This document shows positions 25,418 through 41,100 of a stretch of 64,000 nt of DNA, one piece after another (the stretch's first letter is position 1; every line of letters begins with the position of its first letter). The notes beneath the pieces were generated by a model, which made no database searches, was not told the origin of the DNA, and was given only the letters and a program-made list of their open reading frames with translations. A program made the translations under genes and the position numbers. Source of the stretch: Circinella umbellata (Eukaryota > Mucoromycota > Mucoromycetes > Mucorales > Lichtheimiaceae); NCBI GenBank assembly GCA_025093555.1, contig JAIWNF010000061.1, forward strand, positions 1 through 64,000, read 5' to 3'.

Positions 25418-28400
25418 ATACTAAAAAAAAACAAAAAAAGAAGAACACGGGTTTATTAAAGTTATAAAAGAAAAAAAAAGGTGAGGAGAGAGACAAAAAA
25501 TTATTTTTAAAAAAGGTAAAGGAGAAAGAAAAGACTACAACTTTGTGAGTTGGTTTGCGGAAAAAAAGATTGTGTGAGTGTAAGTATGCGTGTGTGTGAC
25601 CCAAACCAAACGGATGAATGGAATATGTTTTGTTGTCGATTAAGTAGACACCAGCATCAGTAATTTTCGTATTTAAAAATACTTGTACTATTTCGTAGGA
25701 TCATCATCACCATCATTACTATCTGTTTCTGCTCTTCTTTTCTTTATTTCTTCTTTCCTAAATATAGTCATCTTCTTTTAAAATTAGTATGATTAAGAAT
25801 AAACTTAAGAATTTCTTGAAATTGCTAAAATAATGCAACCTGACAGCTTTTTTTTTCTCTCTTTTCCTTTATTTCTTATTGATGATGCGAGTTCTTTTTT
25901 AGGAATAAATAAAAACCTTGCTCAGCACCTTTTTAAGGTTGCACACAGGTGGGTTATCAAACTTTTATATAAATAAGATGGGGTTTTTTTTTCGTCTCGA
26001 TTTTAAAAGACCCTTCTTACTTTTTTCTTCTACTAATTCTTCAATCACTCTTACATGAATTGATTCATTATAATTTAGCATGACTTGTATCTAAAGGCTA
26101 CATGCTACCCTGTGTCATAGTAACTCGATGAACTTGACGATAATAAATTTTATAACAAACTTTTCCCTACATTTTTGGTTATACTAACATACACCTTCTT
26201 TGGCGCAAAATTACATCAATCCGACCAGCTTAATAATTAGGGTGTTTAGAAACAAAGTCAAGCATAAAAATGATATTTAGAATGTGCATGAAGCGAGTGA
26301 ATTATAGAGTTCTACTGCAAAATATGCAAATAGAGATGTGTGTCGAAAATTGTTTATTTATGTAAGTGAGGCTAATGTTGCATTATTGTTATTATGAAGA
26401 ATTATTAATCAGATGATCGTTTCAAACTCCAGCATTAGTTGAAAACAACAATAAGCTTTTGTATACTAGCTATTGTCATAGATCCCGCCCCACGTAATTT
26501 TTGCTATTGAAGAATATTTTGAACCACTTTAATCTGTTGAAAATCTTTGAAGGTCTAAAACAGGGTAGCACACAGTCAATTAGATGGTAATATGAAATTT
26601 GTAACAGAGAGCAAAAAGTTCCAATCTTTTTCTTTGTAAGTACAAGGATGAATTCAGTTGTAACATTGACTGTTCAAGTAATAAACAAAGTATTTTGATA
26701 ATTAGTGATGAAATTAATCGGTGGGTTTTCTTCGGGGCATCAATTTAATAACATCTTCATGATGGAAATGCCAATAATCAGAAAAGTTTCTCATGAAGTT
26801 TGTTGGATGTGGAGATACTACAATTGAAAGTGTCAAGAAGTATTCAAATTGCTGAGCAATACACACCGAGAGAAAATTGGGTAATTAAACAATCCAAGTT
26901 GTTTAAGGGAGAAGTATAGTTGTTAGTTATACCACTAGTACACCATAATATATTTTATATTTTTAACCACTACGGATTGTATGAAAGAGTCTAAATGGTT
27001 CAATTAAAAAACGATCAAAGTAATTCAGACCTATTTCTACGAAGTAGTAAGTTAGTTTACACCCTCGTATGTTGAGCTGATCATTAGCGTTTGTTGACTT
27101 GGTCTGTACGTACGTATGTGCAAAACAAGTCTGAGCAATATTTATGAATTCTATAGTTTTTTTTTTCATTACGTAGAACCTTTTCTCCTTGTGTTTCGAA
27201 TTATTGAAACTGGGTCATTAAACTGTCAGTTTTTTTTGATCAATCATAAAAGCAAAAAAAAAAAAAAAAAAAAAGAAATTATTTGTTGCTCTTCTATTGG
27301 AACATTTTGGGTCATTATTGTTATTACGTATCAATAAATATCTACTAAAATTGAATTCGCGTGGCAATGTTGTATGGTCTACGTAATTATCTCAAAGCTC
27401 ACAATAGAATATCTGTGCTCGCTGCTTTTGCTTAAATGATAGAGTGTAGCGCTGATAAACTGTTATATCGTGGAAATATAGGTATTACTGTAGGACATTA
27501 TTTGCAACACAATAATGGTTTGTATAAATTATGACTTGTGAATGTACAACAAGATCGTGCGAAATCATTATGTATAAATATGCGACAAAACATGAGAATA
27601 AAACAGTTTGCGATAATTTTTTTTTATGAAGTACGTAGTAATTAAATCATGTTTCAGCCACAACAAACAAATAAAAAAGGATTCGGGTTTTGTCTTCAAT
27701 ATAATTTATCATTACAAATTAATAATTCCTTTCGCAGATAAATAATAAAAATGAGCTCTTCTTAATCTAATCAAAGTACTTTGTTGCATGAATCTAATAT
27801 ATGGGTTGGAAGACCTCAACAAGCTGAAAAAAGGTAGGTGTAACTCTGCAGTATGCTCGTGCGACAATTAGGAGCTAGTAAGCACATGTGTAACATGAAC
27901 AACGCCATTGAGTAACCAAAGAATCTGGCTTGTTATTATATTCATTATCTAATGATTTTGAATTCTTTGTCTATTAGTATGTTGCATGTTGATCGTGTCT
28001 TTTTTCTTTAGAAATATATTTAAAGCGATGTTTGCTTTCATACAAATAGAGCAAATGAATCACTGTGTTATAATCCACTAATACTATTAGCTTGTCACTT
28101 GATGATTTTTCCCTCTTTTTGTATTTCACTATGTAAACAATATAGCGTCCTAAGAAAGATGGAAGGAAAAAAAAAGCATTTTTATTTATAATAGTTACAA
28201 TAGTTATTAGTTTAAATATGGATGCCTGTGTTGATGCTATACAGTAATAGTGTCATATAAATTAATGATTCTGTACTGTTGTTATGTAATAAATATTACT
28301 ATTTTCATTTCCTAGTATGCATTATTTCACTTGAAATATGGTTCTTTTTTATTTTACCGACAAGTGACCATTTTTAGATGTGTTCCAGAACATTATTTCC

Positions 28401-29108
28401 TCAAAGAAAAACTTTAATAATATAATATATGTTTGATATATAAACTGTAATAATTGTTCTTCTTCTTTATTCTCCCAAAAGAAAAAAATCCATAGTTGTA
28501 TTGTCTTTCTATTAGAGATTCTGTTTTTTCCCTTGTCAAAAAAAAATGACAATTATGAGATGGACGGGGCTTTGAACAAAAAACAATTTATGCAATTTTT
28601 ATGATAAATAGGTGCAAAAACCTTTGTTCGTGTTACCAAAGTTTTACCGCATAGATTTTCATTCCCAGTCGAAGTATATATATTATATACACATATATAA
28701 AGTGTGTGTGTGTGGATAGTATGACGTACGCTAACGAAAACTTGTTTTTCCTTTACACCATTACTTTATTTTTTTCTTCACTTTTACATTGAATAACAGA
28801 ATAAAAGAAAATTGATTTTTATTATTATTCCATTAACCGATCTTTGTATAAAGGTAAATAATATTCTTGTTTTCGTTTTTCTTATTAAAAAAAGAAATAC
28901 AAAAGCAAGAAAAAAACACCCTTTTTTAAGCTGAGCCAAAGAAAGACAACTTAAACGAAGGTTCGGGAAACTGGCGACGTGACGCTTTCTACTTTTCTTT
29001 CTCTTTCTTTCTTTCTTCCTTCCTTCTCTCTCTTTCTCTCTTTCTCCTTAACCTTTTTTCTTTTACATTTTCTTTTTTTTAATAAAATAATAATATAGTC
29101 TTGGGATC
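25418..29108. other. 3.7 kb gene-poor spacer; TOM1 promoter at its right end
   Basis: No convincing exon, tRNA or transposon end was found on either strand. AT-rich, with poly-A/T runs (about 27255-27274) and a short TA/TG repeat near 28670-28715. A CT-rich tract at 28985-29065 lies just upstream of the TOM1 start and is likely part of its promoter or 5' leader. Some short open stretches (for example 26730-26900) could be gene relics but show no family resemblance. Confidence 0.45.
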
Positions 29109-32100
29109 ATGAAGATCAGGAAGACTCCTTCGAAAAAACTTTCAGTCGTTGTAAGTTATCTGTAATTAATATAATACAAGAATCGTCACCAACTTTTTAT
29201 TTTTTATTTTTTTGATCCATAAAATGAATAAAGATCAATACATATTTAAATTCATTCCTTATATGTATATTAGCCACAACCGCTGCACGATTTGCTTAAG
29301 AGTCTTGAACAAGACCCGGAAGAACAAATACCAACTAATGCAGCACAAATCAAAGATTGGACATATCCTCGAGGCGATCTTTTTCACTGGGTTGCTGTTC
29401 TCAATCGCTTCGATAATATTTTACAACGTATATGTGACGAATACGATCTTCAACATATTCAATCTCGAGACTTTGATCCCGTAACTAAAAATTTACTTCT
29501 CGCCATTACTAATTTTTCAAGAACTTTATTTGAAAATTGTACAAACAGAAACATTTATAATTCATATGAGGTAATTACTTTCTCTTACACTTTTATATTA
29601 TAATTATTATTTTTACGATTAAGAAGCTATTGACAATAATAACAATAATGGAAATATATATAGCATATGAATGCTCTAATCAATACAACAGATATTGATG
29701 TATTGGAAGCGGTGCTGCGGTTCACTTTACGACCAGCACAGCGTGTAAATAATACTCGAGCTATTCGTTCATCATTTGTCGCGCCGCAAGACAAGATTAT
29801 TGAATTAGCCCGTGGTTGGGGAATTCAAGCTGAATTTGTAGACATGTGCAAAGACAATTTTGCTATAACAGAAGACATGACACAACTCAAAATTCGTTTT
29901 TATCGTACTCGACCTACGGATGATGATCAACAAAAAGATACAACAGCTACTGCTACAACAGCCACAGCTAGTTCTTCATCAGCACCAGCAACAGCACTAA
30001 CATCTGCAGTAGGAGATAATACTAATACAACAAGTAACAGAAATGACATTACTCGTGATGAAGGTATCACTGTCGTCACAGCACAAATGAATACTGAAAC
30101 TAAAAAGAGTGATATTCAGACGTTTCAAGATTTGGTGAAAGAACATAATATACCGAAAGAATACCAGTTTGAGTTGGCAAACCAAATCCGAATTACGCGT
30201 CATATTACTAATTCAGAAGAAAGAAGAAAATTATTGACAATCCGAATTTTAGCAATTACTATCATGGGTAAAATATACAAACATATATATATTAAAAGAA
30301 CAAATACAAAAAAAAAAAGAAGCTGGTATAGGAATGGATAATAGTTTAATTAAATATATTAATTTTGTTGTGTTATATATACATAATAGCTCATACGGTA
30401 TCTGAGACAACAGCACAAAACAAGGTTTTCATATATGAACCTCATTTAGTGTCTAATCTTGCTGAATTAATTCATCCAACAAAACAAATATCAAATGTAA
30501 TGTTATTTTTTATCTTTTATATATATTTAGTATGAAAATACAAAAAAAAAGGATTCGTTAAATGTAACTAACATAGTTAAAATATTCTTTATAATATTCA
30601 TTATAGATGATGCAAATATATGCATTGTGTGCTCTTGATGGTATTGCAAGACATCGCGGGAAGCTTTCAGAAGTATTAACTGCTTTAAATGCTTCAGCAA
30701 ACCATGGTATCTTGTTACAAATATTACGCAATATAAGTCATGATTCAACAAATGGTAAATATCATTAGTATTATTTGTGTGTATTTTACACATTTATATG
30801 TAGAAAAATGTGGGAACAAAACTTCTAAACTAGTACTATTATTATTTTAGTATATTCACGGAGCTTCCTTGATGCCTTGTTTACATTGATGTCTTGTCTT
30901 TTGACAAACCAGCCAGGTGGACAGATGCTTATTTCAGCAGGAGTTATACCCATCCTTGTACAGATCCTGGGAAGTCAGCAATGTATACTTACAAAGGTTA
31001 GCATAACAATATTAAAAATATGTATTAACTTATTGGTCTTGTGGATTCATGTACTCATGTATCGATATATTACTATAATAGTTTGTTTCAAAAGTGGTGG
31101 GTCTTCTTGACGCCATTGTAAATGCCTACACAACCTCTTTCTCAGCTTTTTGTAATGCTGGAGGATTGGATACGTTATTGGAACGGATCAAGGTAAATAT
31201 TTCTTCATTCGAAAATTATGTTTCTAGAAAGGAAACAAGAAATGATAATATCAATTGGGATATGTTTACTAAAAAAAAACATAGAGCGAGACAGAGCAAT
31301 GTATACAATTCGCACAATCCAATGATACCAAAATGGATACAGGTCAAACCACAATTTATGCTGCTCCTGGTGCTCTTGCCCCTTATGATCGTATTTCTGC
31401 ACTTAAAGCCATGCTTAAATTCTTGTTACGAATGATGGAATCTTCTGGCACAGCTGATGGACTTCGAAACCTTATTGAATCCTCTGTACCCCAATCATTA
31501 ATACAAATTATTGCACATCCTGATATTTTTGGTGTCAATGTCTTGACTCTTGGTAGGTTTCACTCATACTAATATATGAAAGAAAGCACGATAATTATAA
31601 ATATTGTTATTTCTCACGCACTTCGCTATTTATATATATATATATCTACATCATAATCTATAGCCATCAACATTATGACAACATTTATTCATACGGAACC
31701 AACATCATTACCCATTTTACAAGAAGCTAAATTACCACAAACCTTTTTGGATACGATTTGCAAATACAATACGCCTAATAGTGAGATGTTAATGGCTTCT
31801 GTGAATGCTTTTGGTGCTATTTGTTTGAACCCACAAGGTCTTGAAATGTTTAACAAGACTAAACCATTGCCTCATTTTTTCGACTTGTTGGCTGAGCATG
31901 AATTTCTTCGTAATGCAGCAGAAGTAGATAATGCAACAGCTTTGGGTAGTACCATGGATGAGTTGACTCGACATCATCCTTCGCTAAAGCCTGCTGTGTT
32001 TGAATGTGTAGCACGTATGATTCGAAAAGTAGTTGAGATGGGTAAAAGTGATATTGGTAAACCAAGTGATGATAGCCATCTTTTGAAGTTAATGCCAAGT

Positions 32101-35100
32101 GGTGATGGTAGTGCAAGTGCTACAGGTGGCAAGGATTCAGATGTCCCTCAAGCTGGATCGTCTTCAGAAGATGTTGAAATGTCAACCTCCAATGATGACA
32201 AGACACCTTCTACTATTGATGATAGTAAAAAGGATGATAAACCTGAATGTTTATTAGTATCATTTATTGATATGGTCGCACGGGTAAGATATACATATTA
32301 TTTTTCTTTCTTTCTGAGGTGAAGCTTTTTTTTCCATGAGATATAATTATATGCATATTAAACAAATTGATGATATGATTTATAATCATTTTTAGTTCTT
32401 GGAAGGCCTTTTCCAAAACGCAGCCAATATCCGAGACTTTGTTCAAGATGGTTGTCCGGAAATTCTTTTAGATTATTATACACTTCCTTTATTACCTGCT
32501 GATTTTTCTGTCACCATTGCCTCCGATTCCTTGGCCTATATTTTTAAAATGATCAGTGAAACAAGTACACTTCCTACTATTTTGGCAATTACTGAAAAAG
32601 CCAAACATTACATCAAACTTATTACTGAAGATAAGAGTGCACGACGGCAAAGCATGATTCAACCTTATATTGACGTCAAAGGTAGAAAATAAAAATACAA
32701 ACTTCGGTAGTGGAAAAGAGAGGGAGAAAGACCTTTTTTTTTTTTGCTATAGAGATTCGTAATAGATATAGATAAATATTGACTTAACTTTTTCTTTTTT
32801 TTTTTTACAGAAAATGAGACCGAGAAAATCGAAAAGGGTAATGAATTATTCCGACAATTAATCATTCTCCATGGTTACATAGGGCTTTTATCCAATATTT
32901 GTTGTTCTGCTGGTTTATCACCAGGAAAGAATGCTACTTCATTGGTTGCCGAATTTATGGCTGAAAATGAAGATAACAATATTATTCTTTTGTTGGGTCA
33001 GTTACATCGGATTATAATGTGGGAAAACTTTTTAATGAAGGATTCAATGCCAAACGCTTGGTATGCTTTCAAGATGGCTAAGAAGAACAAGACCGCAGCT
33101 GCAGATCATCCATTAGGTATATTCGGCGTAGATGCTACTCAAGAAGATACAGCCGTTACTACTGCTACTCCGCCACAATCTTCAACCGGTCAACAAGGCG
33201 AGACATCTTCTTCTTTAGCAGCATCAGCACAAGATAATAAAGAAGCTTCATCTACCACAAACCAAGAGAAAGAAAAGACGCCAGAGGAAAAGGTTCCTGA
33301 TGCCAATGATCCGCGTATGCAAAACATTAAACATTTCAAGTTGCTTCTTGGTGACATTCCTCAATTCTTGATGCCTGTATTCCAAGGTTTGTATTGCTTT
33401 TTAAGTGTTATGTATAATATACATATATATAGTAAATATTAAATAAAAAAAATTAACTGATATGATCATCTTATTTTTATTTAGGTTTGGTTAAAGTATC
33501 GATTAGTCGTCGTGCTATGGATGCTGCACAAAAAGCACAAACATTTAGATTAGCCAATTGTATGTCTCAACTCCTTAAAGAAAACCTGACATGGTCGTGC
33601 GCAACAGTGAACGACGCCCCATCATGTAAATATGATTATCTTGCTACAATGTATACAATGGTGTCCTTATTACTTATGGATGATCGACCACAGGCCTCGT
33701 TGCATACACCTATGGCACTAGTCTTTGATCGACAAGGGGGTACTGATTTGTTACTTCAAAATCTGGATGATAATTGGAAAGCGGCATCTGCCATTCATGC
33801 TGTAGCCAAAGAATCTCGTACCAAAGAACAAACTGACCGTCTACCACGTATCTACGGTAGCCTTGAAATGCTATTGACAGTCCTAATTTATATTGGATCT
33901 CCCAAGTTATTACATGATTCACCTTATACTGGACCTATTATAGTTAAAGACCGTAAATCAAGCGACTACTTTGATCCATATGAATGGATCATTGCTATGC
34001 AACTCAAGCTATCATCTGTCAAGAAATATTTGTATAGTTCTGATCTGAGTGAATTTTCTAAAACAGTTATTCATGTATTACTCGATATTATTCTAGAAAT
34101 TGTTAAAGGGGAGGGTGAAACAAAATTATGGAATGAATCGCACAATACGAACCCTTCTTCTACGATTGGTGCAGGAAGTACTACTAGTGGTACAGGCGGG
34201 CCTCTTACATCCCCATTTACTTTGTTACGTACACCAGTTGTTGCTGATGAACGTGGTGTTCAACGACTTGTTGATATGGGTTTTAATCGATCTGCTGCTG
34301 AACATGCTATGGTTCGATGTAGTAATCAGATCTCTCGTGCAGTAGATTATTTGTTCAGTCATCCTGCTCAAATGATGGGTGGCCCTGCGGGTGGTAGTGG
34401 TAGCGGCTCTGCTACAGTTGGTGAAAATGGTAACGCTGGTCAAGATTCTGGAGATCAAAACAATAGCAACAATGATAATCATAACGATGCGTCCAATGCT
34501 GCCACTGTCGGAACTGATGATGCTAGTGGCAGTGGTGACAATGCTACTGCTCCAACTTCTTCTACAACCGGTAATCCATCATCCGATTCGCAAGAACAAG
34601 AGCACACCAACCATGATGATGCTGACGATAGCGATTTGGACGATGCATATGATGACTATGAAAGTGCATTTTCTACACGATTAGATCCTGATCCAGTTCA
34701 ACAAGGCCCTTCTTCATCAACTGGTACAGATAACAACGACAAGGGTAAAACAAAGGCAACACCAGAACCATCTATCGAAGCCAAGGAACTTGACAAGATA
34801 CGGTCAACAATGAAGACAGAAATTCCTCCATTGGTATTAGAACTTGTTGACAAGCGAGAGGATGTCATATTTGATGTGCGAGACTTGTTGGTCACTTTCT
34901 GCAAAGTGAAGTCTAGTGACGAAAGCAAGAGTGAAAATGAAAACAAGATTGCTGACTGGATTTTATCACTTCTTATTGAAAAGATTGATGATGTTCGACA
35001 AAAGGGTGCTGAATCAGTTCCAGTGCTTAGTGCGCGTTTACGTTTATTGGCCTTACTTTTCCGGGAACAATCCATGCAACCTAGCATTCCAGAATGCGCA

Positions 35101-38100
35101 CCACGTCTTTCGTTCTTGTTTGATATGGTAAATTCGGCCACTTCTACTAGTGTGGAAAGTCCCTTACCTTCTTGGCTTACAACCGTCTTTTTGGTCATTG
35201 AAACATTTGTTTCTCAAGCTGATGAACCAAAAGAAGTTAAACTTGAAAAACCACCACAGAATGATGATGAACATGCTGAAGATGAGGATGATGAGGATGA
35301 AAAGATGGCTGAAGCTGAACATGAAACAACTCAAGAAACACAAAAGACCGATGCTTCAAGTGATACCAAGCCCATGGAATCCGAACCTGAGCCTGTCGTT
35401 TCCGACAGCCAGCGTACCCAATTACTATCCAATTGTGTCTCATTTCTTCAAAAGACCAAACTCTCACGCAATGACATCTACGCCATTCTTCGCATCTTGG
35501 TGCGTTTAACCAAATATAATGAAGCAGCGCTTCAGTTTGTCGAATTCGGTGGTCTACCATTATTATTTACGAAGCCGCGCCAAAGTCTTGAAGGCCTTCA
35601 AGGTCAACAAGCTTTTATTATTTTGATTTTACGTCATATTATTGAAAGCAAGGCTATATTGGAAAGTAGTATGAAGGATTTGATTACGACCTGGTTCACA
35701 ATACCACGACCCCGTAATATTGAAATCAACACATTTATTCGTAATAATGGACATATTGCGTTACGTGAGCCATCAACTTTCCTTGAAGTGTCTAGCAAGA
35801 TTTGTCGGTTAACACGTTATGATCCATATCAGTTGAACTATCAAGTTAAATTGTTGAACAAGGATGAACCAAACCCTTCTTCTGATCAAACAACCACAAA
35901 TGAATCAGCATCTTCATTAGCAGCAGCAGGAACAGAGAACCGCAGTAATAGTGGGGAAGGCAGCGGTGGTAGTGGCAACAACAACAATAATAATGACAAC
36001 AATAGTCAAGATGTAACAATGGCCGATACCCAATTAGCTGAGCAACAACAACAACGTCACCGATCATCCACGTCGACTGTTGTTATCAATCATTTACTGC
36101 AAGAGTTAGTTCAAATTCGATCGGAAGAAACAAATGCACCTGAAAAGAAGACGACGGACGCTGAAAAGAAGGCAGAAAATATTCGATATGCATATACTGG
36201 TTTCATCTTACAATGTCTTGTGGAATTGGTATCGTCATACAAGTCATGTAAATACGATGTATATTCATTTGGTCGAAGACGTAGTAGTAAAGATGGTAAC
36301 GTCAATCGTCCACGTCACACCATTCTTCATATGCTCATTAATGATTTGTTACCTTACAACGCTATTAATCCAACTGCTGAAGATTCACGCAAACAACAAG
36401 GACTGTCCATGTGGACAGCGTCGGTTTTAGTTGCTATGTGTTATGATGCTGGACCAGAAACTTCGGAAGGTCTTGTTGACAACAGCAACAATAACAACAA
36501 TGGTACATCACACAAGGATGATTTAACTCAAGTCCGTAAATTTGTATTTGATGGTATTATCCGTTCATTAAAAGAAACCGTCGCTTATACCGGACCTTTG
36601 GCAAACAAATATGGACGATTTTTAGCCTTAGCCGATCTTTGCCATCGCATTTTGAATGCAAGACCTAATGCAGGTGCTCCAGGTCAACGTGCTAAAGAAG
36701 ACACAGTCACCAATATTGCCAGAATTATGTTGGATAGAAATTTTGTGGGTGCATTAACAGCTGCTATTAGTGAAGTGGATATTAATTATCCACATGCAAA
36801 GACGGTTCTTAACTCAATGCTTCGACCATTGGAACAGTTGACCAAAATGGCTGTCAAGATCTCAGATGAAGTTAAAGGAGATGATAAGAAACGAGGAGGA
36901 ACCGGTGAAGAGGTATCGTACGTGCCTACTAATACGGGTGGTGAAGGTGAAGAAGAACCGCCAGATTTGTATCGTACATCCGCACTTGGTATGTTTGATG
37001 GTAGCGTTATGGAAGAAGATGAAATGGATGAATTTGATTCGGAAGAAGAGGATGAAGAAACGTAAGTTATTATCATTTATTATATAGCTAGTAATTGTGG
37101 GATAAAACTGGAATACTGCCTTTACTTAATGTCATTATGTATTTTATTTAGATTCGATGAGGATGAATTCGACGAAGAAACAGACAGTGATATTTCGGAT
37201 ATGAGTGAGGACGGTGAAGAAGATGATGATGTAGAAGAAGAAATGGGAGCTATGATGCGTCATTTTGATACCGACATGGAAGACGATGATGATGAGGTGA
37301 GTTGAAAAAAAATGATAATAGTAAATAAATCCACTAACGAGCTATTATTTAATTTAAAGGAGGGTACTGATGATGATGAACACCATCATGATACTCATGG
37401 CAGTGATGACGATTCAGACATTGGTTCTGATGATTCCGATGGGATTGATGAAGAAGGAAGAGAAATGACATGGCGTTTAGAAGATATCGAAGACGATCCG
37501 GATGTTATTCACATGGATTCTGATGATGTTGAATCGACTCATGCACACGATATGCGGCATCGCCATTTGAATGATGGGTTTGGCGATGAGGTAAGAAAAG
37601 AAGAAAGGGTTTTATCGAAGAATAAATTACAAATATTAATTCAATCGTGACTTTTTCAAATAAATAAATAAATTATTTAGGGTCGAGATGATGAACTCGA
37701 CACCTTGGACCAATCTGATTTTGATGAAGATGAAGAATCTCAAAATCTTGAAGACGCAGAAAATGAACTTAATGACGGCGTCCTTCTTGAAGAGGATGGC
37801 GAAAATCCATTTATGGCCGATCTTCCGCTTCAAGCAGATGGCCTTATTCTTGAAGAAGATGGTCGACAAGGTTCAATGGCACCTTTCAATCTACGTCGTT
37901 TTGAACGACCTTTGAGCCGCGGAAGACTTATTGTTGAACCAGGTACCGTATCTCTATAATTCATTATTTTCGATTATTTTATTATCATTTCATATGTTTG
38001 GTTGTGTTACTTATGAATTGGTAGAAATAGGCCGATCATTCCGTACCCCTGGTCATATGAGTACTGGTGCGACTGGAGCTGGACAAGATGACGTTATCAC

Positions 38101-41100
38101 TCATCCACTTCTAAGTGAAAACCAAAATGCCAGTAGCAGTATTCAACCGGGTCGCTCATTGGCAAATCTTGACAATGACAATCGCCCTCGATCTGGTGGC
38201 TATAGTAGTTGGCAAGCATTTGAGGATATTATTGGGGGTAGTGCTGTTCGATTACTTGAAAGCTTTTTGACACAAGCACCTGGTGGTCAATCAGGTCCTC
38301 TTCGAGTGGATGTTCAAGGCCGTACAGGTGGTATTATGCGCACATTTGAATTTGATCATCTCCCACATGCGCCTCGTCCTGGCGGTCCATCTACTTCCCA
38401 TCGTCTTGCTGCTGCTACAGGAGGCATACTCGGTGGTCATGCTCCTAGTAGTGGTGAGCCTCAAAGCGCTGATCAAAGTCGTGAATTAATGGCTGTATTA
38501 CATGACTTCCAACCAATGACTTCTTCAGATCGATGGCAACAAGAAGCTCGTATGATGTATGGTGCCGCTGTTGCAGATAAGGCATTGAAGCTTACGAATT
38601 CTCTTCTTAACACATTAATACCAATTGCTATTGAAGATGAAAAGAAGGCACGCGAAGAAGATGAAAAGAAACGGCAAGAGCAAAGACGTGTCGACGAAGA
38701 AAAACGTAAAAAGGCCGAAGAAGAACGACAGCGTCGTGAAGAAGAAGAGCGTAAAAAGAAAGCTGCCGAAGAAGAAGAACGACAACGTACTGCCGAAGCT
38801 CAAGCTCAAGCTGCTGCTACCGCTGCTGCTGAACAAGAACCTACAAGAGCAGTAGCTCAAGATTCTACCACTGCAGAACAAGATCAAGAAAACCAACAAC
38901 CAGGTGAAAATAATACTACTGAAGAAAGTCAAAATGAAGAACAACAACAAGAGCGACAAACAATTACTATCAGTGGTCAAGAAGTTGATATTTCTGGTAC
39001 TGGTATTGATATCGAATTTTTACAAGCATTACCTGAAGATCTACGTGAAGAAGTTGTGAATCAACATATGCGTGAACAACGTACATCTGTCCAAGTACCA
39101 GAAAATGATTCGATCAGCTCCGAGTTCTTGGATGCATTACCACCAGATATTCGTGAAGAAGTTTTAAATCAAGAAGCTATTGAACGTGAGCGACGCGAGC
39201 GACAACAGCGACAAGAAGCGACAGGAACACAAAATGCAGCAGCTACTCCAGCTGATGCTGCTGATACAACAGGTAGTAACAACAACAATTCTCTTAGTAA
39301 TCGTTTGGATGCAGCAGTAAATGAACTTTTTCCACCAGGTATAGCGGCAGAAGAAAACCCATTCTTGCGTTTCTTACGAGCACGTCCCGGTCATCGAGGT
39401 ATTCATGGTCCAGATACCACAGGTTCCAGTGGTCAACGTAAGACAGGTGTCCATCGAAGTGCTATGCAACTCGTCGATCGATCTCAATTAGCTACACTTG
39501 CAAGATTATTATTTGTACCACAATCCATCTCCAAGACAGTATTGAACAAGCTATTAATCAATTTATGTGAAAATAACAAGACTCGAAGTGATTTGCTGTC
39601 ATTCCTTGTATGTGTTCTTCATGATGGTAGTGGTGACCTAGCAGCTGTCGATCGAAGTTTTGCTCAATTGTCACTTCAATCCAAGGGTATCTACAAGCCG
39701 GTTTCCAAAGCTAAGGTTGCAGCTACTACTTCGACCAATACAGAAACCGTACCCAATTTGATAACTCAACGATGCTTAGAGTTTTTGATGCAAGTTGTAC
39801 AATCAAACGAGCAATCATTGACTTACTTTTTGGTAGAAAATGATTGTCTTGCTGGTTTGAAACGAACAAGTAGTCGTAAGGGTAAAGCCAAGGAAAAAGC
39901 AACACCGTCAAGTAAATATCCACTCTTGGTTTTGATGAGTTTATTAGATCGACCGGTGTTTATTGAAAATCCAAGTTTGATGGAAGAATTGATGCATTTG
40001 ATTATCACTATTTGTCGACCTTTCCCTGTACTTGTCAAGAAGTATGTCGAAAAAATGGAAAGCAAGCAAAAAGAGGAAGAAGAAAAATCTAAGGAACAGC
40101 AAGATGGCGATAAGCAACCACAAGACGCTACCAGTAAAGCCGAAGAATCGTCAATTAAACCTTCTGGCAAGAGTAGTAGCTCCAAGGATGACCGGCCTAT
40201 GCCGAAACCTCCAACAATTCCTGATCATTATCTCAAGCTTGTGGTGCATGTATTGACATCTGGTGAATGTTCAAGCAAGACTTTCCAGTATACATTGAGT
40301 GCTCTGGCTCATTTATCGGCTCTTGATGGTGCCCAACAAGCGATTACTAATGAACTTGTACAAAATGCTAAGGAATCTGGCAAACAAATTATGCATGATC
40401 TTAGTGAACTCCGGGATAATCTCGATAATGCAATGGCTGGAACAGATATTCAAGGGGCTGCATTATCTCAATTCTCAGCAGCTACATCTCATCAAGCCAA
40501 GCTTTTGCGTGTACTGAAAACTATAGACTATCTTTATTCTCGCAAGTCGTCATCTAATAAGAAGCATGACAAGGATGATGAAGAACAGCAAACTAAGAAC
40601 GAAAAGCGCATACTAGAAATCTATGAAGATCTTAACTTTTTGCCTCTTTGGAAGTTGCTTGGACAATGTTTAGCTGTGATTCACGAAAAGGATGACCTTA
40701 TCAATGTTGCAACTGTTTTACTTCCACTTATTGAGTCATTTATGGTTGTCTCGAAGTATGCAGCTGAAAAGGGTCAACAACAACAAGTAACGTTACCATC
40801 ACGTCCTGGTGTTTCTGTACCAGCAACTTCACCTGGTGAAACTGGTCAACAACAGCAACAACAATCATATCCACCAGCAACATCAACTGAGCAACCGGAT
40901 GACTTTTTCTTTGCATTCACAGAAGAACACAAAAAGATTCTCAATATCATGGTTCGCAACAACCCATCATTGATGATTGGTTCATTCTCCTTACTTGTTC
41001 GTAATCCCAAAATGCTCGAATTTGACAACAAACGGAATTACTTTGTGCAGCAGCTTCATAAGCGCACTGGTCCACGTGAACACTACCAGCCATTACAAAT

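Noticed and set aside
34379..34684. Alternate-frame ORF within TOM1 exon 12
   Set aside because: It lies wholly inside a conserved exon and reflects low-complexity codon bias.
38615..38980. Hydrophobic ORF antisense to TOM1
   Set aside because: It is the shadow of the Lys/Glu-rich coding region on the plus strand; there is no independent support.
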